Both the position numbers and the translations under genes were made by a program. A DNA stretch of 64,000 nt from Dyella humicola. Lineage in GTDB: Bacteria; Pseudomonadota; Gammaproteobacteria; Xanthomonadales; Rhodanobacteraceae. Position 1 is the first letter of the stretch; each line of letters begins with the position of its first letter. The stretch lies in assembly GCF_026283945.1 (NCBI RefSeq), contig NZ_JAPDPC010000001.1, positions 1,736,001-1,800,000 of the forward strand. The letters run 5' to 3'. The notes under the pieces were generated by a model, which saw nothing but the letters and a program-made list of their open reading frames with translations, had not been told where the DNA came from and searched no databases. This document shows, piece by piece, positions 8,484 to 16,898 of this stretch.

Positions 8484-9068
8484 TCAGGGCAGGGCCATGC
8501 CCGCCTCACGCAGCAAGCGCGCCAGTGCAATCAAGGGCAGGCCGATCAAGGCGCTGGGGTCTTGGTTGTCGATTCGTTCGAACAGGCTGATGCCCAGGCC
8601 CTCGCATTTGAAGCTGCCGGCGCAGTCGAGCGGCTGCTCGCGTTCGACATAGCGCGCGATTTCTCCCGCATCGAGGCTGCGAAAACAAACGCGAGTATGG
8701 TCGACGTGGATGCGATCCTGTCCGCTGCGGGTGTCGTGCAGGCACAGGGCGGTGTGGAAATGCACCTCGCGACCGGAGCAGGCAGCGAGCTGCTGACGGG
8801 CACGTTCCAGCGTGCCTGGCTTGTCCAAAACCAGGCCATCGCATTCGGCGACCTGATCCGAGCCAATCACCAGGGCATCATCCAGCTCCACGGCCGCTGC
8901 GCGGGCCTTGGCGACGGCGAGGCGCAGGGCGCGCTCACGCGGCGATTCCCCCGGCAGCGGACGTTCGTCCGTTCCAGGCGCACGCTGGTCGAAATCCGCA
9001 TAAATCCGCCGTAGCAGTTCGGCGCGATAACGCGAGGTCGAGCCCAGCACCAGGCGCGGCGGGCTCAA
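8484..9068 (-). CDS. yceF: Maf-like nucleoside triphosphate pyrophosphatase, YceF (Maf-2) type
   Basis: A 194-residue Maf family pyrophosphatase, likely a house-cleaning enzyme for modified nucleotides; the YceF branch prefers 7-methyl-GTP. Family motifs: LVLGSTSRYRAELL at the start (with S10 and R13), TDERPLPGESPRERA, and IGSDQVAECDG with the catalytic Asp71; near the end CAGSFKCEGLGISLFERI. The start is TTG 9068, overlapping the stop of the upstream gene (TTGA); no ATG is available nearby. Coupled to the membrane protein upstream. Confidence 0.88.
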   Translation of the reverse strand: MSPPRLVLGSTSRYRAELLRRIYADFDQRAPGTDERPLPGESPRERALRLAVAKARAAAVELDDALVIGSDQVAECDGLVLDKPGTLERARQQLAACSGREVHFHTALCLHDTRSGQDRIHVDHTRVCFRSLDAGEIARYVEREQPLDCAGSFKCEGLGISLFERIDNQDPSALIGLPLIALARLLREAGMALP

Positions 9069-9520
9069 GCGTCGTGCTCTCGGCGGATGTGTTCGCGCAT
9101 GGCGCTGTCCAGGTCGTGCTGGGCGCGATCCAGCGCCTCGACCAGGGGCCGCACGCGTTCGCGCGTCTGGTTCATGGAGGTGACGGCCTGGTCCAGCTGT
9201 CGCTGGCTGGCGCGGGGTGCCTGGTCGCGAATCCAGATGCGCTGCTGCAGAAGCGAGCGCAGGCCAGCGTCGATTGCCTGTCGCGCCTCCTGCTCACCAT
9301 TGGCCGGCTGGTCGGGATTGAGCGACATCACCGCGTGGGCTTGCTGCAAGCCGGTACGGCAAGTCTTGAGATCCACCTCCAGCCGGTCGGCCAGCTCCAA
9401 CAGCCGGTGCAGGCTGCTGCTGCGCCGGTCCGTGCGGTACCGGTAGAATAGGGCGAGGCCGATGGCGGCCGCCGCGAAAGCCACCAGGGCGGCCAGGCCG
9501 AGCGTCAGATAGTCATTCAC
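9065..9520 (-). CDS. Hypothetical single-pass membrane protein
   Basis: A 151-residue protein I do not recognise. Residues 6-27 (TLGLAALVAFAAAAIGLALFY) form one membrane segment followed by RYRTDRR, so the rest should be cytoplasmic by the positive-inside rule. Residues 35-150 are strongly helical, charged and Gln-rich (LHRLLELADRLEVDLKTC, REHIRREHDA), likely a coiled coil. It is translationally coupled to yceF by the TTGA overlap. Its composition resembles neighbouring genes. No enzymatic motif is visible. Confidence 0.75.
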   Translation of the reverse strand: MNDYLTLGLAALVAFAAAAIGLALFYRYRTDRRSSSLHRLLELADRLEVDLKTCRTGLQQAHAVMSLNPDQPANGEQEARQAIDAGLRSLLQQRIWIRDQAPRASQRQLDQAVTSMNQTRERVRPLVEALDRAQHDLDSAMREHIRREHDA

Positions 9521-9619
9521 GGGGACGGTCGGCTCGCTTGAAGAAGTGGTTGAAGTCTGCCGTACCAGCCGCGTTCAGGCAAAATGGCCGCGATAGGGCG
9601 TTTTGAGGTGCCTTGCCCG

Positions 9620-9648
9620 TTGACTTCAACTGGTTGTAATCCTAGAAT
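9620..9648 (+). promoter_or_regulatory. Sigma-70 promoter for yceD-rpmF
   Basis: TTGACT (9620-9625), 17-nt spacer, TAGAAT (9643-9648): five of six consensus bases in each box. The expected start site (about 9654-9658) falls on the start codon of yceD, so the transcript may be leaderless or nearly so. Confidence 0.75.
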
Positions 9649-9651
9649 TTC

Positions 9652-10179
9652 ATGTCTATGTCCGTGACACTGCCAGAGTCCGTGGACGCTTGGCGCATGG
9701 TCTCGGCGCGGCGTTCCTTCCAGGGAGAACTACCCGTAGCCGCCTTCAAGCGGTTGGGCGAGGTCTTGGCCGGTACGGAAGGAACACTGCAATACGAGCT
9801 GGATTTTGGGCGGGACGAGTTTGGTACGGCGTACCTCGATGTCCGCGTTCAAGCCCCTCTCACGCTGACCTGCCAGCGCACCTTGGAGCCTTTCGTGCTG
9901 CCGGTGCCGGTAGACAGCCGCCTCGGCCTGATCCGTACCGAGCGCGAGGAATCGGCTTTGCCGCCCGGTTGCGAGCCCTTGCTCGTGGCCGACGACGGCA
10001 AGCTGAACCTGGCGGATGTGATCGAAGACGAATTGTTGTTGGCACTGCCGCTGATCCCGGTAAATCCGGACAGCACGCTGCCCGAAGCAGTAACAGGCCA
10101 CGAGCCAGAGGGAGAATCCTCCGGTGAAGGGCGTTCCGATAACCCGTTCGCGGTTTTGCGCGAACTCAAGAAACGTTGA
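9652..10179 (+). CDS. yceD: Large ribosomal RNA subunit accumulation protein YceD (DUF177)
   Basis: A 175-residue DUF177 protein linked in E. coli to 23S rRNA accumulation. The core LTCQRTLEPFVLPV matches the family's CQRC region, with the second Cys of the usual pair replaced (CQRT). Also LADVIEDELLLALPLIPVNP, and the ending NPFAVLRELKKR. The next gene is rpmF, the standard order. Start: ATG 9652, or ATG 9658 six bases on (MSVTLPE); no Shine-Dalgarno precedes either, in line with a leaderless message from the promoter just upstream. Confidence 0.9.
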   Translation: MSMSVTLPESVDAWRMVSARRSFQGELPVAAFKRLGEVLAGTEGTLQYELDFGRDEFGTAYLDVRVQAPLTLTCQRTLEPFVLPVPVDSRLGLIRTEREESALPPGCEPLLVADDGKLNLADVIEDELLLALPLIPVNPDSTLPEAVTGHEPEGESSGEGRSDNPFAVLRELKKR

Positions 10180-10197
10180 TTTAGCTGGAGACTCGCC

Positions 10198-10392
10198 ATG
10201 GCCGTTGCCAAGAGCCGCAAGACCCCGTCCACCCGCGGCATGCGCCGTTCACACGACGCGCTGAAAACCGTGCAGCTGGCCACCGATCCGACCAGTGGTG
10301 AAGTGCATCTGCGCCACCACGTCACCAAGGACGGCTACTACCGCGGCAAGAAAGTCATCGACACCAACACCTCGGTGACCGAAGAAGATTGA
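10198..10392 (+). CDS. rpmF: 50S ribosomal protein L32
   Basis: A 64-residue ribosomal protein L32: it begins [20 protein letters not shown], with the L32 signature, and ends [13 protein letters not shown]. The zinc-ligand Cys pairs found in some L32 proteins are absent, as is common in gammaproteobacteria. It lies 18 nt after yceD with a GGAGA ribosome site. In many bacteria rpmF is followed by plsX and then fabH; here fabH is next. Confidence 0.97.
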   Translation: MAVAKSRKTPSTRGMRRSHDALKTVQLATDPTSGEVHLRHHVTKDGYYRGKKVIDTNTSVTEED

Positions 10393-10416
10393 TCGTCTCC
10401 CGCAAGGGATACGGTT

Positions 10417-10452
10417 ACGCAGGGCGGCGCGGTGACGCGCCGCTTTGCGTTT
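10417..10452 (+). terminator. Terminator-like hairpin after rpmF
   Basis: GCGGCGCG (10424-10431), loop GTGA, CGCGCCGC (10436-10443), extended by ACGC/GCGT outside and followed by TTTGCGTTT. The T tract is interrupted, so it may only attenuate reading into fabH. Confidence 0.5.
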
Positions 10453-10551
10453 AAGCGATCACCCACGTAAGTTTGGCGGTTTGGGGGCGGGTGCCTGCGC
10501 GCAAGCGCGAGCTGGCGGCCCGCTTGGGCCGACTCCGCACCTGGAAGGTTA

Positions 10552-11526
10552 ATGTCCCAGATCTACGCCCGCATCACTGGCACCGGCAGTGCGCTGCCCG
10601 ACCGCGTGGTAACCAACGCCGATCTCGAAAAGATCGTCGAGACCAGTGACGAATGGATTCGCACCCGCACCGGCATCCAGCAGCGACACATCGCCGCTGA
10701 CGGCGAAACCACCGGCGACCTGGCCACCCTGGCCGCCCAGCGCGCGCTCGAAGCCGCAGGCGTGAAGGCGTCCGAACTGGACCTGATCGTGCTGGGCACG
10801 ACCACGCCCGATATCATTTTCCCGTCCACCGCCTGCCTGGTGCAGCATCGTTTGGGTGCCAATGGTTGCGCCGCGTTCGACCTCAATGCCGCTTGCTCGG
10901 GTTTCGTCTACGCACTCGGCGTGGCCGACAAGTTCATCCGTAGCGGCCAGTCAAAAAAGGTGTTGGTGATCGGCGCGGAGACGCTGACGCGCATGGTCGA
11001 CTGGACCGAGCGCGAAAGCTGCGTGCTGTTCGGCGATGGCGCTGGCGCCGTGGTGCTCGAGGCGTCCGAAGAGCCGGGCATCTATGCCACCTGCCTGCAT
11101 GCCGATGGCGGCTTCAAGCATCTGTTGTACAACCCGGTCGGTGTTTCCGTGGGCTTCAAGGACGAGCCGAACCACGGCGTGCGCATCACTATGGCAGGCC
11201 GCGAAGTGTTCAAGGTCGCGGTGAAGACGCTCGATGCGCTGGTCGATGAAACCCTGCAGGCGGCCGGTATGGAAGCCTCGCAGATCGACTGGCTGATTCC
11301 GCACCAGGCCAATCTGCGCATCATCGAGGCCACGGCCAAGCGTCTGAATATGCCGATGGAGCAGGTGGTGGTGACGGTCGACAAGCATGCCAACACCTCG
11401 TCCGGCTCGGTGCCACTGGCACTCGACTTCGCCGTGCGGTCAGGCAAGGTGCAGCGGGGGCAGACGCTGCTGCTGGAGGCATTTGGCGGCGGTTTCACCT
11501 GGGCGTCGGCGTTGTTGCGCTACTGA
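10552..11526 (+). CDS. fabH: 3-oxoacyl-ACP synthase III (KAS III)
   Basis: A 324-residue condensing enzyme that starts fatty-acid synthesis by joining acetyl-CoA (or a branched acyl-CoA) to malonyl-ACP. The catalytic triad is visible: Cys115 in NAACSGFVYALG, His251 in LIPHQANLRI, Asn281 in KHANTSSGS. The glycine-rich end AFGGGFTWASALLRY is typical. Length is standard. A GGAAGG site precedes ATG 10552. First of the fab cluster. The substrate preference (straight or branched) cannot be read here. Confidence 0.96.
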   Translation: MSQIYARITGTGSALPDRVVTNADLEKIVETSDEWIRTRTGIQQRHIAADGETTGDLATLAAQRALEAAGVKASELDLIVLGTTTPDIIFPSTACLVQHRLGANGCAAFDLNAACSGFVYALGVADKFIRSGQSKKVLVIGAETLTRMVDWTERESCVLFGDGAGAVVLEASEEPGIYATCLHADGGFKHLLYNPVGVSVGFKDEPNHGVRITMAGREVFKVAVKTLDALVDETLQAAGMEASQIDWLIPHQANLRIIEATAKRLNMPMEQVVVTVDKHANTSSGSVPLALDFAVRSGKVQRGQTLLLEAFGGGFTWASALLRY

Positions 11527-11553
11527 TCCGCTGGGCTTTTTGTTTCGACGCAG

Positions 11554-11584
11554 TGCCGTCCTTGTGGGCGGCATTTCCTTTTTT
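11554..11584 (+). terminator. Intrinsic terminator between fabH and fabD
   Basis: TGCCGTCC (11554-11561), loop TTGT, GGGCGGCA (11566-11573), then a T-rich run TTTCCTTTTTTT. It suggests fabH can be terminated apart from fabD. Confidence 0.65.
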
Positions 11585-11713
11585 GGAGCGTTAGTCGTCC
11601 CGGTGAGGGGTGGCGGCGAGGGTGTTCTGCGCGCCCGTATCCCCCGATACAGCTGCGTATGTCCGCCATTACTGGCACCATTCCGTTTTTCGTTGCCAGA
11701 CATCCGTCGATCC

Positions 11714-12661
11714 ATGACTCAAACCTCCGCTACGCTCGCTTTCGTTTTCCCTGGCCAGGGTTCGCAATCCGTCGGCATGCTGGCCGAACTGGCAGCTGCC
11801 CATCCGGAAGTGAAGGCCACTTTCGACGAAGCCTCGCAGGGCGCCGGTGTCGACCTGTGGGCGCTCAGCCAGCAGGGTCCGGAAAACGATCTCAACCGCA
11901 CTGAGAACACGCAGCCGGCCCTTTTGGCCGCCAGCGTGGCCGTGTGGCGGGTGTGGCAGAAGCTGGGCGGGGTGCAGCCGGCGCAGTTGTCGGGCCATAG
12001 CCTTGGTGAATACAGCGCGCTGGTCTGTGCCGGTGCTTTGTCGTTGCACGACGCGGCGGCGCTGGTGGCCGAGCGTGGTCGCCTGATGCAGGCGGCCGTG
12101 CCGCCGGGCGTGGGTGCGATGGCGGCAATCCTTGGTGGTGACGATGCGCAGATTGCCGCTGTGTGCGAGGAAGTGGCGCAGGGGCAGGTGGTGTCGCCGG
12201 CCAACTTCAATTCGCCGGGGCAGCTGGTCATCGCCGGCAACGCCGAGGCGGTGGATCGTGCGCTGGCAAAGCTGGCCGAGCTGGGCGTGAAGAAGGCGAT
12301 CAGGCTGGCGGTGTCGGTACCGTCCCATTGCGCGTTGATGCGTGATGCGGCCGACCGCCTTGGTGAGCGTATGGCAACCTTGAACTGGCAGTTGCCGGCG
12401 ATTCCGGTGGTGCAGAATGCCGAAGCACGCGGCTACGCCACGGTGGAGGAGATCCGAGGCGCGCTGCAACGTCAGCTCTATCTGCCCGTGCGCTGGACCG
12501 AATGCGTGCAGGCCCTGGTGGAGGGCGGTGCAACACGCATCGCCGAAGCCGGTCCCGGCAAGGTACTGGCCGGCTTGATCAAGCGCATCGACAAGAGCGT
12601 GGAAGCGCGCGCCATTGGCACGCCGGCCGAGATCGAAGCCACCCGTACCGAGTGGGCTTGA
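11714..12661 (+). CDS. fabD: Malonyl-CoA:ACP transacylase
   Basis: A 315-residue enzyme moving malonyl groups from CoA to ACP. It opens LAFVFPGQGSQSVGML; the nucleophile Ser96 lies in GHSLGEYSAL and the partner His205 in SVPSHCALM. Also Q-rich substrate loop and the terminal GPGKVLAGLIKRI. ATG 11714 gives the family N-terminus; the open frame continues far upstream into fabH but those Mets make no family sequence. A 187-nt gap after fabH holds a terminator, so a promoter of its own is likely though none is clear. Confidence 0.95.
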   Translation: MTQTSATLAFVFPGQGSQSVGMLAELAAAHPEVKATFDEASQGAGVDLWALSQQGPENDLNRTENTQPALLAASVAVWRVWQKLGGVQPAQLSGHSLGEYSALVCAGALSLHDAAALVAERGRLMQAAVPPGVGAMAAILGGDDAQIAAVCEEVAQGQVVSPANFNSPGQLVIAGNAEAVDRALAKLAELGVKKAIRLAVSVPSHCALMRDAADRLGERMATLNWQLPAIPVVQNAEARGYATVEEIRGALQRQLYLPVRWTECVQALVEGGATRIAEAGPGKVLAGLIKRIDKSVEARAIGTPAEIEATRTEWA

Positions 12662-12769
12662 GTCGATCGCAGTAACTCACGTGGGCGAGGCACGCCGTGT
12701 CTCGCATGATTGATGCGGCCGCACTCGCTTCGACGCATGTGCGTTCGGCCATCCAAAAGGAACTGACAG

Positions 12770-13513
12770 ATGAGCAAGACCCTGCAAGGTGAAATCGCCC
12801 TCGTCACTGGCGCGAGCCGCGGTATCGGCGCAGCGATTGCCGATGAACTGGCGACGCTTGGCTCCACCGTGATCGGCACCGCGACCAGCGAGAGCGGTGC
12901 AGCAGCGATCGGCGAACGGCTGGCAGCGCACGGCGGCCATGGTCGCATGCTCAACGTGACCGACGGTCCGTCGGTCGAGGCCTTGATCGACGGCATCAGC
13001 AAGGAATTCGGCCCGGTATCGATCCTGGTCAACAACGCTGGCATTACGCGCGATCAGCTGTTGATGCGCATGCGCGACGAGGACTGGCAGGCCATCCTCG
13101 ATACCAACCTGACGTCGGTGTATCGCACGTCCAAGGCGGTGATGCGCGGCATGATGAAGGCGCGCAAGGGCCGCATCATTTCCATCGCCTCGGTGATTGG
13201 TCTGACCGGCAATCCCGGTCAATCGAACTATGCCGCGGCGAAGGCCGGCATCATCGCTTTCTCCAAGTCACTGGCGCGCGAGATCGGCTCGCGCGGCATT
13301 ACGGTCAACGTCGTGGCACCCGGCTTCATCGATACCGATATGACGCGTGCGCTGCCGGAGGAGTCCAAGCAGGCACTGCTGGGACAGATCGCGCTGGGGC
13401 GTCTGGGCGAGTCCAGTGATATCGCCAAGGCGGTGGCCTTCCTGGCGTCACCGGCGGCTGCGTACATCACCGGTGAAACCTTGCACGTCAATGGCGGCAT
13501 GTACATGCCGTAA
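12770..13513 (+). CDS. fabG: 3-oxoacyl-ACP reductase
   Basis: A 247-residue NADPH-dependent short-chain dehydrogenase reducing 3-oxoacyl-ACP in fatty-acid elongation. It has the cofactor motif TGASRGIGAAIA (TGxxxGxG), NNAGITRD, and the catalytic Ser141, Tyr154 and Lys158 (SNYAAAKAG). The C-terminus ITGETLHVNGGMYM is the FabG signature. Start ATG 12770 follows AGGAACTGAC. It lies between fabD and acpP, as in most proteobacteria. Confidence 0.96.
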   Translation: MSKTLQGEIALVTGASRGIGAAIADELATLGSTVIGTATSESGAAAIGERLAAHGGHGRMLNVTDGPSVEALIDGISKEFGPVSILVNNAGITRDQLLMRMRDEDWQAILDTNLTSVYRTSKAVMRGMMKARKGRIISIASVIGLTGNPGQSNYAAAKAGIIAFSKSLAREIGSRGITVNVVAPGFIDTDMTRALPEESKQALLGQIALGRLGESSDIAKAVAFLASPAAAYITGETLHVNGGMYMP

Positions 13514-13845
13514 GACCCGTTCGACAAGACGGCTAAGGCCGCTTCGCGGTCGGTGGCCGTGTGCCGGCATCACTGAAATCTAACGTTTGAAACGGCCGGA
13601 CAGGGTCGTCCAGCCTCGGCTGGAGCACCGTTCGGAGCGCCGGCACGGGCCGGTTTAACAGGGGGTTGTCGCCAGCGGCTTCGTTTTAGGCGACAATTAC
13701 CCTTTCGCGCCGGTCCCGTGGCCTGCGTCCAACCATTGCTTGCGGATCGTGGCGGCCCCTGTGCTTAGCCACTACAATCCGCCGGCCATAGTCGGCCCAT
13801 GGGTCGGCGTTGATAAGTAACTACTCCTTGGGAGGTATTGGCAAC
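13514..13845 (+). promoter_or_regulatory. fabG-acpP intergenic region with inverted repeat and acpP leader
   Basis: 332 nt without a gene. It holds a perfect 8-bp inverted repeat, TTGTCGCC (13666-13673) and GGCGACAA (13689-13696), which could be an operator or a hairpin; a -10-like TACAAT at 13773-13778 without a good -35; and a CCGGCC/GGCC-rich short hairpin after it. The acpP ribosome site GGAGGT is at 13831-13836. acpP commonly has its own strong promoter, so I infer one here; the exact boxes are uncertain. Confidence 0.4.
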
Positions 13846-14085
13846 ATGAGCACCATCGAAGAGCGCGTCAAGAAAATCGTCATCGAGCAGCTGGGCGTGA
13901 AGGAGGATGAAGTCACGGCGAACGCTTCGTTCGTGGACGATCTGGGCGCTGATTCGCTGGACACCGTCGAGCTGGTCATGGCCCTCGAAGAAGAGTTCGA
14001 GACCGAAATCCCGGACGAGGAAGCCGAGAAGATCACCACGGTGCAGCAGGCTGTTGACTACATCAAGGCCCACACCAAGGAGTGA
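13846..14085 (+). CDS. acpP: Acyl carrier protein
   Basis: A 79-residue acidic carrier of acyl chains in fatty-acid and lipid A synthesis. It begins [18 protein letters not shown] and carries the 4'-phosphopantetheine site [12 protein letters not shown] with Ser37. It ends [19 protein letters not shown] at 13831-13836 sets ATG 13846. Upstream in-frame codons would add a non-family peptide. Followed by a terminator before fabF, which allows AcpP to be made in excess over the enzymes. Confidence 0.97.
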   Translation: MSTIEERVKKIVIEQLGVKEDEVTANASFVDDLGADSLDTVELVMALEEEFETEIPDEEAEKITTVQQAVDYIKAHTKE

Positions 14086-14144
14086 TCGCTCGGTGACGGC
14101 TGGCGCGTTCGCACTATGCGTCCGCCCACTAGCGATACCGGAAG

Positions 14145-14172
14145 CTGCGCCACATTGGCGCAGTTTTCGTTT
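14145..14172 (+). terminator. Intrinsic terminator after acpP
   Basis: CTGCGCCA (14145-14152), loop CAT, TGGCGCAG (14156-14163), then TTTTCGTTTC. An 8-bp perfect stem with a T-rich tail. Confidence 0.7.
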
Positions 14173-14301
14173 CTGCATTTTGCAACGTCCGATCCCGTAT
14201 GGTGCGCGGATGCGTGCCGTACGGTACGGATGCCGTGGCCGCGATAGCGCGGAAACACTGCCGAGCGCGGCAGTGTCACGGAACCACGAAGGAAGATCAG
14301 C

Positions 14302-15540
14302 ATGAGTAAACGACGTGTGGTAGTAACCGGCATGGGGATCATTTCGCCGGTCGGTAACGAAGTCGCCATCGCCTGGGAGCAGATTCTCAAGGGCGTCAGC
14401 GGTATCGGTCAGGTTACCCATTTCGATGCCACCGCCTATGCCACGCGCATTGCCGGGCAGGTTCGTGGTTTCGATCCTTCCCAGTGGATGGCGGCCAAAG
14501 ACGTCAAGAAGATGGATCCGTTCATCCATTACGGCGTCGCGGCCGGTACGCAGGCACTGCGCGATTCCGGACTGGAAGTGACGGAAGCGAACGCACCGCG
14601 CATCGGCGTGGCGGTGGGCGCTGGTATCGGCGGACTGAACACCATCGAAGACACATCGATCGAGCTGCATGAGAAGGGCCCGCGTCGCGTGTCGCCGTTC
14701 TTCGTGCCCAGCTCGATCATCAACATGGTCTCGGGTCATCTCTCGATCATGTTTGGCCTGAAGGGCCCGAACATCGCGTGCGTCACCGCCTGCACGACGG
14801 GCACGCATAACATCGGTCTCGCCGCGCGCATGATCCAGTACGGCGATGCCGACGTGATGATCGCCGGCGGTGCCGAATTCGCCACGACGGGTACGGCAAT
14901 GGCGGGCTTCTGCTCGGCCAAGGCCATGTCCACCCGCAACGACGAGCCGACCAAGGCCAGTCGTCCGTGGGACAAGGATCGTGACGGTTTCGTATTGTCC
15001 GATGGCGCCGGCGTGCTGGTGTTGGAGGAATACGAACACGCCAAGGCTCGCGGCGCGAAGATCTATGCCGAGCTGGTGGGTTTCGGCATGAGCGGCGATG
15101 CGTACCACATCACCGCGCCGAGCGAAGGTGGCGAAGGCGCGGCACGCTGCATGGACAGCGCACTCAAGGACGCTGGCCTGAACCCGACCGATGTGCAGTA
15201 CATCAATGCGCACGGCACTTCGACGCCGCTGGGCGATCTGGGTGAGGTGATGGCGGCGAAGAAGGTCTTCGGTGACCACGCCTACAAGCTGGCCATGAGC
15301 TCGACCAAGTCGGTCACCGGTCATTTGCTCGGTGCGGCCGGTGGCGTGGAGGCGATCTTCACCATCCTGGCGTTGCGCGATCAGGTGCTGCCGCCGACCA
15401 TCAACCTGGACGAGCCGGGCGAAGGCTGCGATCTCGATTTCGTGCCCCACGTAGCACGCGAGAAGAAGTTCGACGTAGCCATCTCCAACTCGTTTGGCTT
15501 CGGTGGTACCAACGGCACGTTGGCGTTCCGCCGCGTTTGA
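14302..15540 (+). CDS. fabF: 3-oxoacyl-ACP synthase II (KAS II)
   Basis: A 412-residue elongation condensing enzyme. The Cys-His-His site is visible: Cys164 in [10 protein letters not shown], His304 in [11 protein letters not shown], His341 in [12 protein letters not shown]-terminus [18 protein letters not shown] and C-terminus [16 protein letters not shown] are typical. AAGGAAG lies upstream of ATG 14302. The stop overlaps the TTG start of pabB (TTGA). Confidence 0.96.
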   Translation: MSKRRVVVTGMGIISPVGNEVAIAWEQILKGVSGIGQVTHFDATAYATRIAGQVRGFDPSQWMAAKDVKKMDPFIHYGVAAGTQALRDSGLEVTEANAPRIGVAVGAGIGGLNTIEDTSIELHEKGPRRVSPFFVPSSIINMVSGHLSIMFGLKGPNIACVTACTTGTHNIGLAARMIQYGDADVMIAGGAEFATTGTAMAGFCSAKAMSTRNDEPTKASRPWDKDRDGFVLSDGAGVLVLEEYEHAKARGAKIYAELVGFGMSGDAYHITAPSEGGEGAARCMDSALKDAGLNPTDVQYINAHGTSTPLGDLGEVMAAKKVFGDHAYKLAMSSTKSVTGHLLGAAGGVEAIFTILALRDQVLPPTINLDEPGEGCDLDFVPHVAREKKFDVAISNSFGFGGTNGTLAFRRV

Positions 15541-16898
15541 GCGGCGCCTTGAACTTTTTTCGCCGCACTCTGCACGGCCGGCGCGATCTACTCGCGCCGG
15601 CCGCTGCATTTCCAGAGCGCTATCCCGGTCTGCTGCAGAGCGTGACGCGCGGTACGCCGCAGTCCCGCTATGACATTCTGTTCGCGTATCCGCAGGAAAG
15701 TTTGACCCTGCATGCGAATGGACGTCTGCTCGATGCGCAAGGCGTGGCGCGCGGCGGGCGCTTTCTCGATGCGCTGGACGAAGCCTGGCAGCAGCTCCGA
15801 GTGCCGCGCGACGACCCTGACGAGCTGCCATTCCACGGCGGCTGGCTGCTGCTGCTTGCTTATGAGCTGGTCGGTGAGATCGAGCCACGCCTGCGACTCC
15901 GCTCGCCCGAGCCACTTCCCACCGCGCTGGCGCTGCGTTGTCCCGCAGCCGTGATCGTCGATCATGAGGCCGATTGCACCATCCTGGTTGCCGAGGCGGG
16001 CCACGAGGCGCTACTCGATGCCATGGCGGCGGATCTCGCTGCGATACCTGATATCTCGGCGCTGGCCGCTCCTTCCCGCTGCGACGAGGATGATCCGACG
16101 CTGTTCCTCGATGGTGTGGCGCGCATCCACGAACATCTCCACGCCGGCGATATTTTTCAGGTCAATCTCTCCCGCGCATGGCATGCGCACTACGCCGTGG
16201 CACCGAAGCCCGTCGAGCTGTACCAGGCGCTGAGGCAGGCCAATCCCGCGCCGTTCGCGGGCTTGTTGCAGCAGCCGGACTGGGCGGTCGTGAGCTCTTC
16301 GCCGGAGCGCCTGGTGGAAGTGCGCGACGGACTGGCGCAAACGCGCCCGATCGCAGGCACGCGACCGCGCACCGCGGGTGATGACGACCTGGCCCGTATT
16401 CGCGAACTCAGCACGCATCCCAAGGAGCGAGCCGAGCATGTCATGCTGATCGATCTCGAGCGCAACGACCTGGGCCGCGTCTGCGTACCGGGGTCGGTCG
16501 AGGTCAACGAACTGATGGTGGTGGAAAGCTACGCTCACGTTCATCACATCGTGTCCAACGTGCGTGGACGGCTGCGTGACGAGGTGACGCCCGGCGAGGT
16601 CATTGCAGCCACGTTTCCTGGCGGCACCATCACGGGTTGTCCCAAGGTGCGTTGCATGGAAATCATCGCTGCATTGGAGAACGCCCCACGTGGCGCCTAT
16701 ACCGGTGCGTTGGGTTATCTCGACCGCAACGGCGACCTGGATCTGAACATTCTTATCCGCACCTTCTCGCTGGCCGACGCACAGGTGACCTTGCGCGCTG
16801 GGGCCGGCATCGTGGCCGACTCGGTGGCGGACAAGGAGCTGGACGAAACACGCGCCAAGGCGCGCGGATTATTGCGGGCGCTGGGAGTGCCGGGCTGA
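15537..16898 (+). CDS. pabB: Aminodeoxychorismate synthase component I
   Basis: A 453-residue chorismate-using enzyme making 4-amino-4-deoxychorismate for folate. C-terminal chorismate-binding domain: [69 protein letters not shown]. The site motif is PIAGT, as in TrpE and many PabB, not the PIKGT of E. coli PabB. The next gene, pabC, decides for PabB over TrpE. The start is TTG 15537, overlapping the fabF stop; no ATG is near. The glutaminase partner PabA is not in this window. Confidence 0.9.
   Translation: MSGALNFFRRTLHGRRDLLAPAAAFPERYPGLLQSVTRGTPQSRYDILFAYPQESLTLHANGRLLDAQGVARGGRFLDALDEAWQQLRVPRDDPDELPFHGGWLLLLAYELVGEIEPRLRLRSPEPLPTALALRCPAAVIVDHEADCTILVAEAGHEALLDAMAADLAAIPDISALAAPSRCDEDDPTLFLDGVARIHEHLHAGDIFQVNLSRAWHAHYAVAPKPVELYQALRQANPAPFAGLLQQPDWAVVSSSPERLVEVRDGLAQTRPIAGTRPRTAGDDDLARIRELSTHPKERAEHVMLIDLERNDLGRVCVPGSVEVNELMVVESYAHVHHIVSNVRGRLRDEVTPGEVIAATFPGGTITGCPKVRCMEIIAALENAPRGAYTGALGYLDRNGDLDLNILIRTFSLADAQVTLRAGAGIVADSVADKELDETRAKARGLLRALGVPG

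Noticed and set aside
13765-15915. A 716-codon open frame on the minus strand across acpP and fabF
   Set aside because: It is opposite to clear acpP, fabF and pabB genes, has His/Arg/Asp-rich chance sequence and no family motif; typical of GC-rich DNA.
15537-16898. TrpE (anthranilate synthase) as the identity of pabB
   Set aside because: The PIAGT motif fits both, but the adjoining pabC and absence of trp genes favour PabB.
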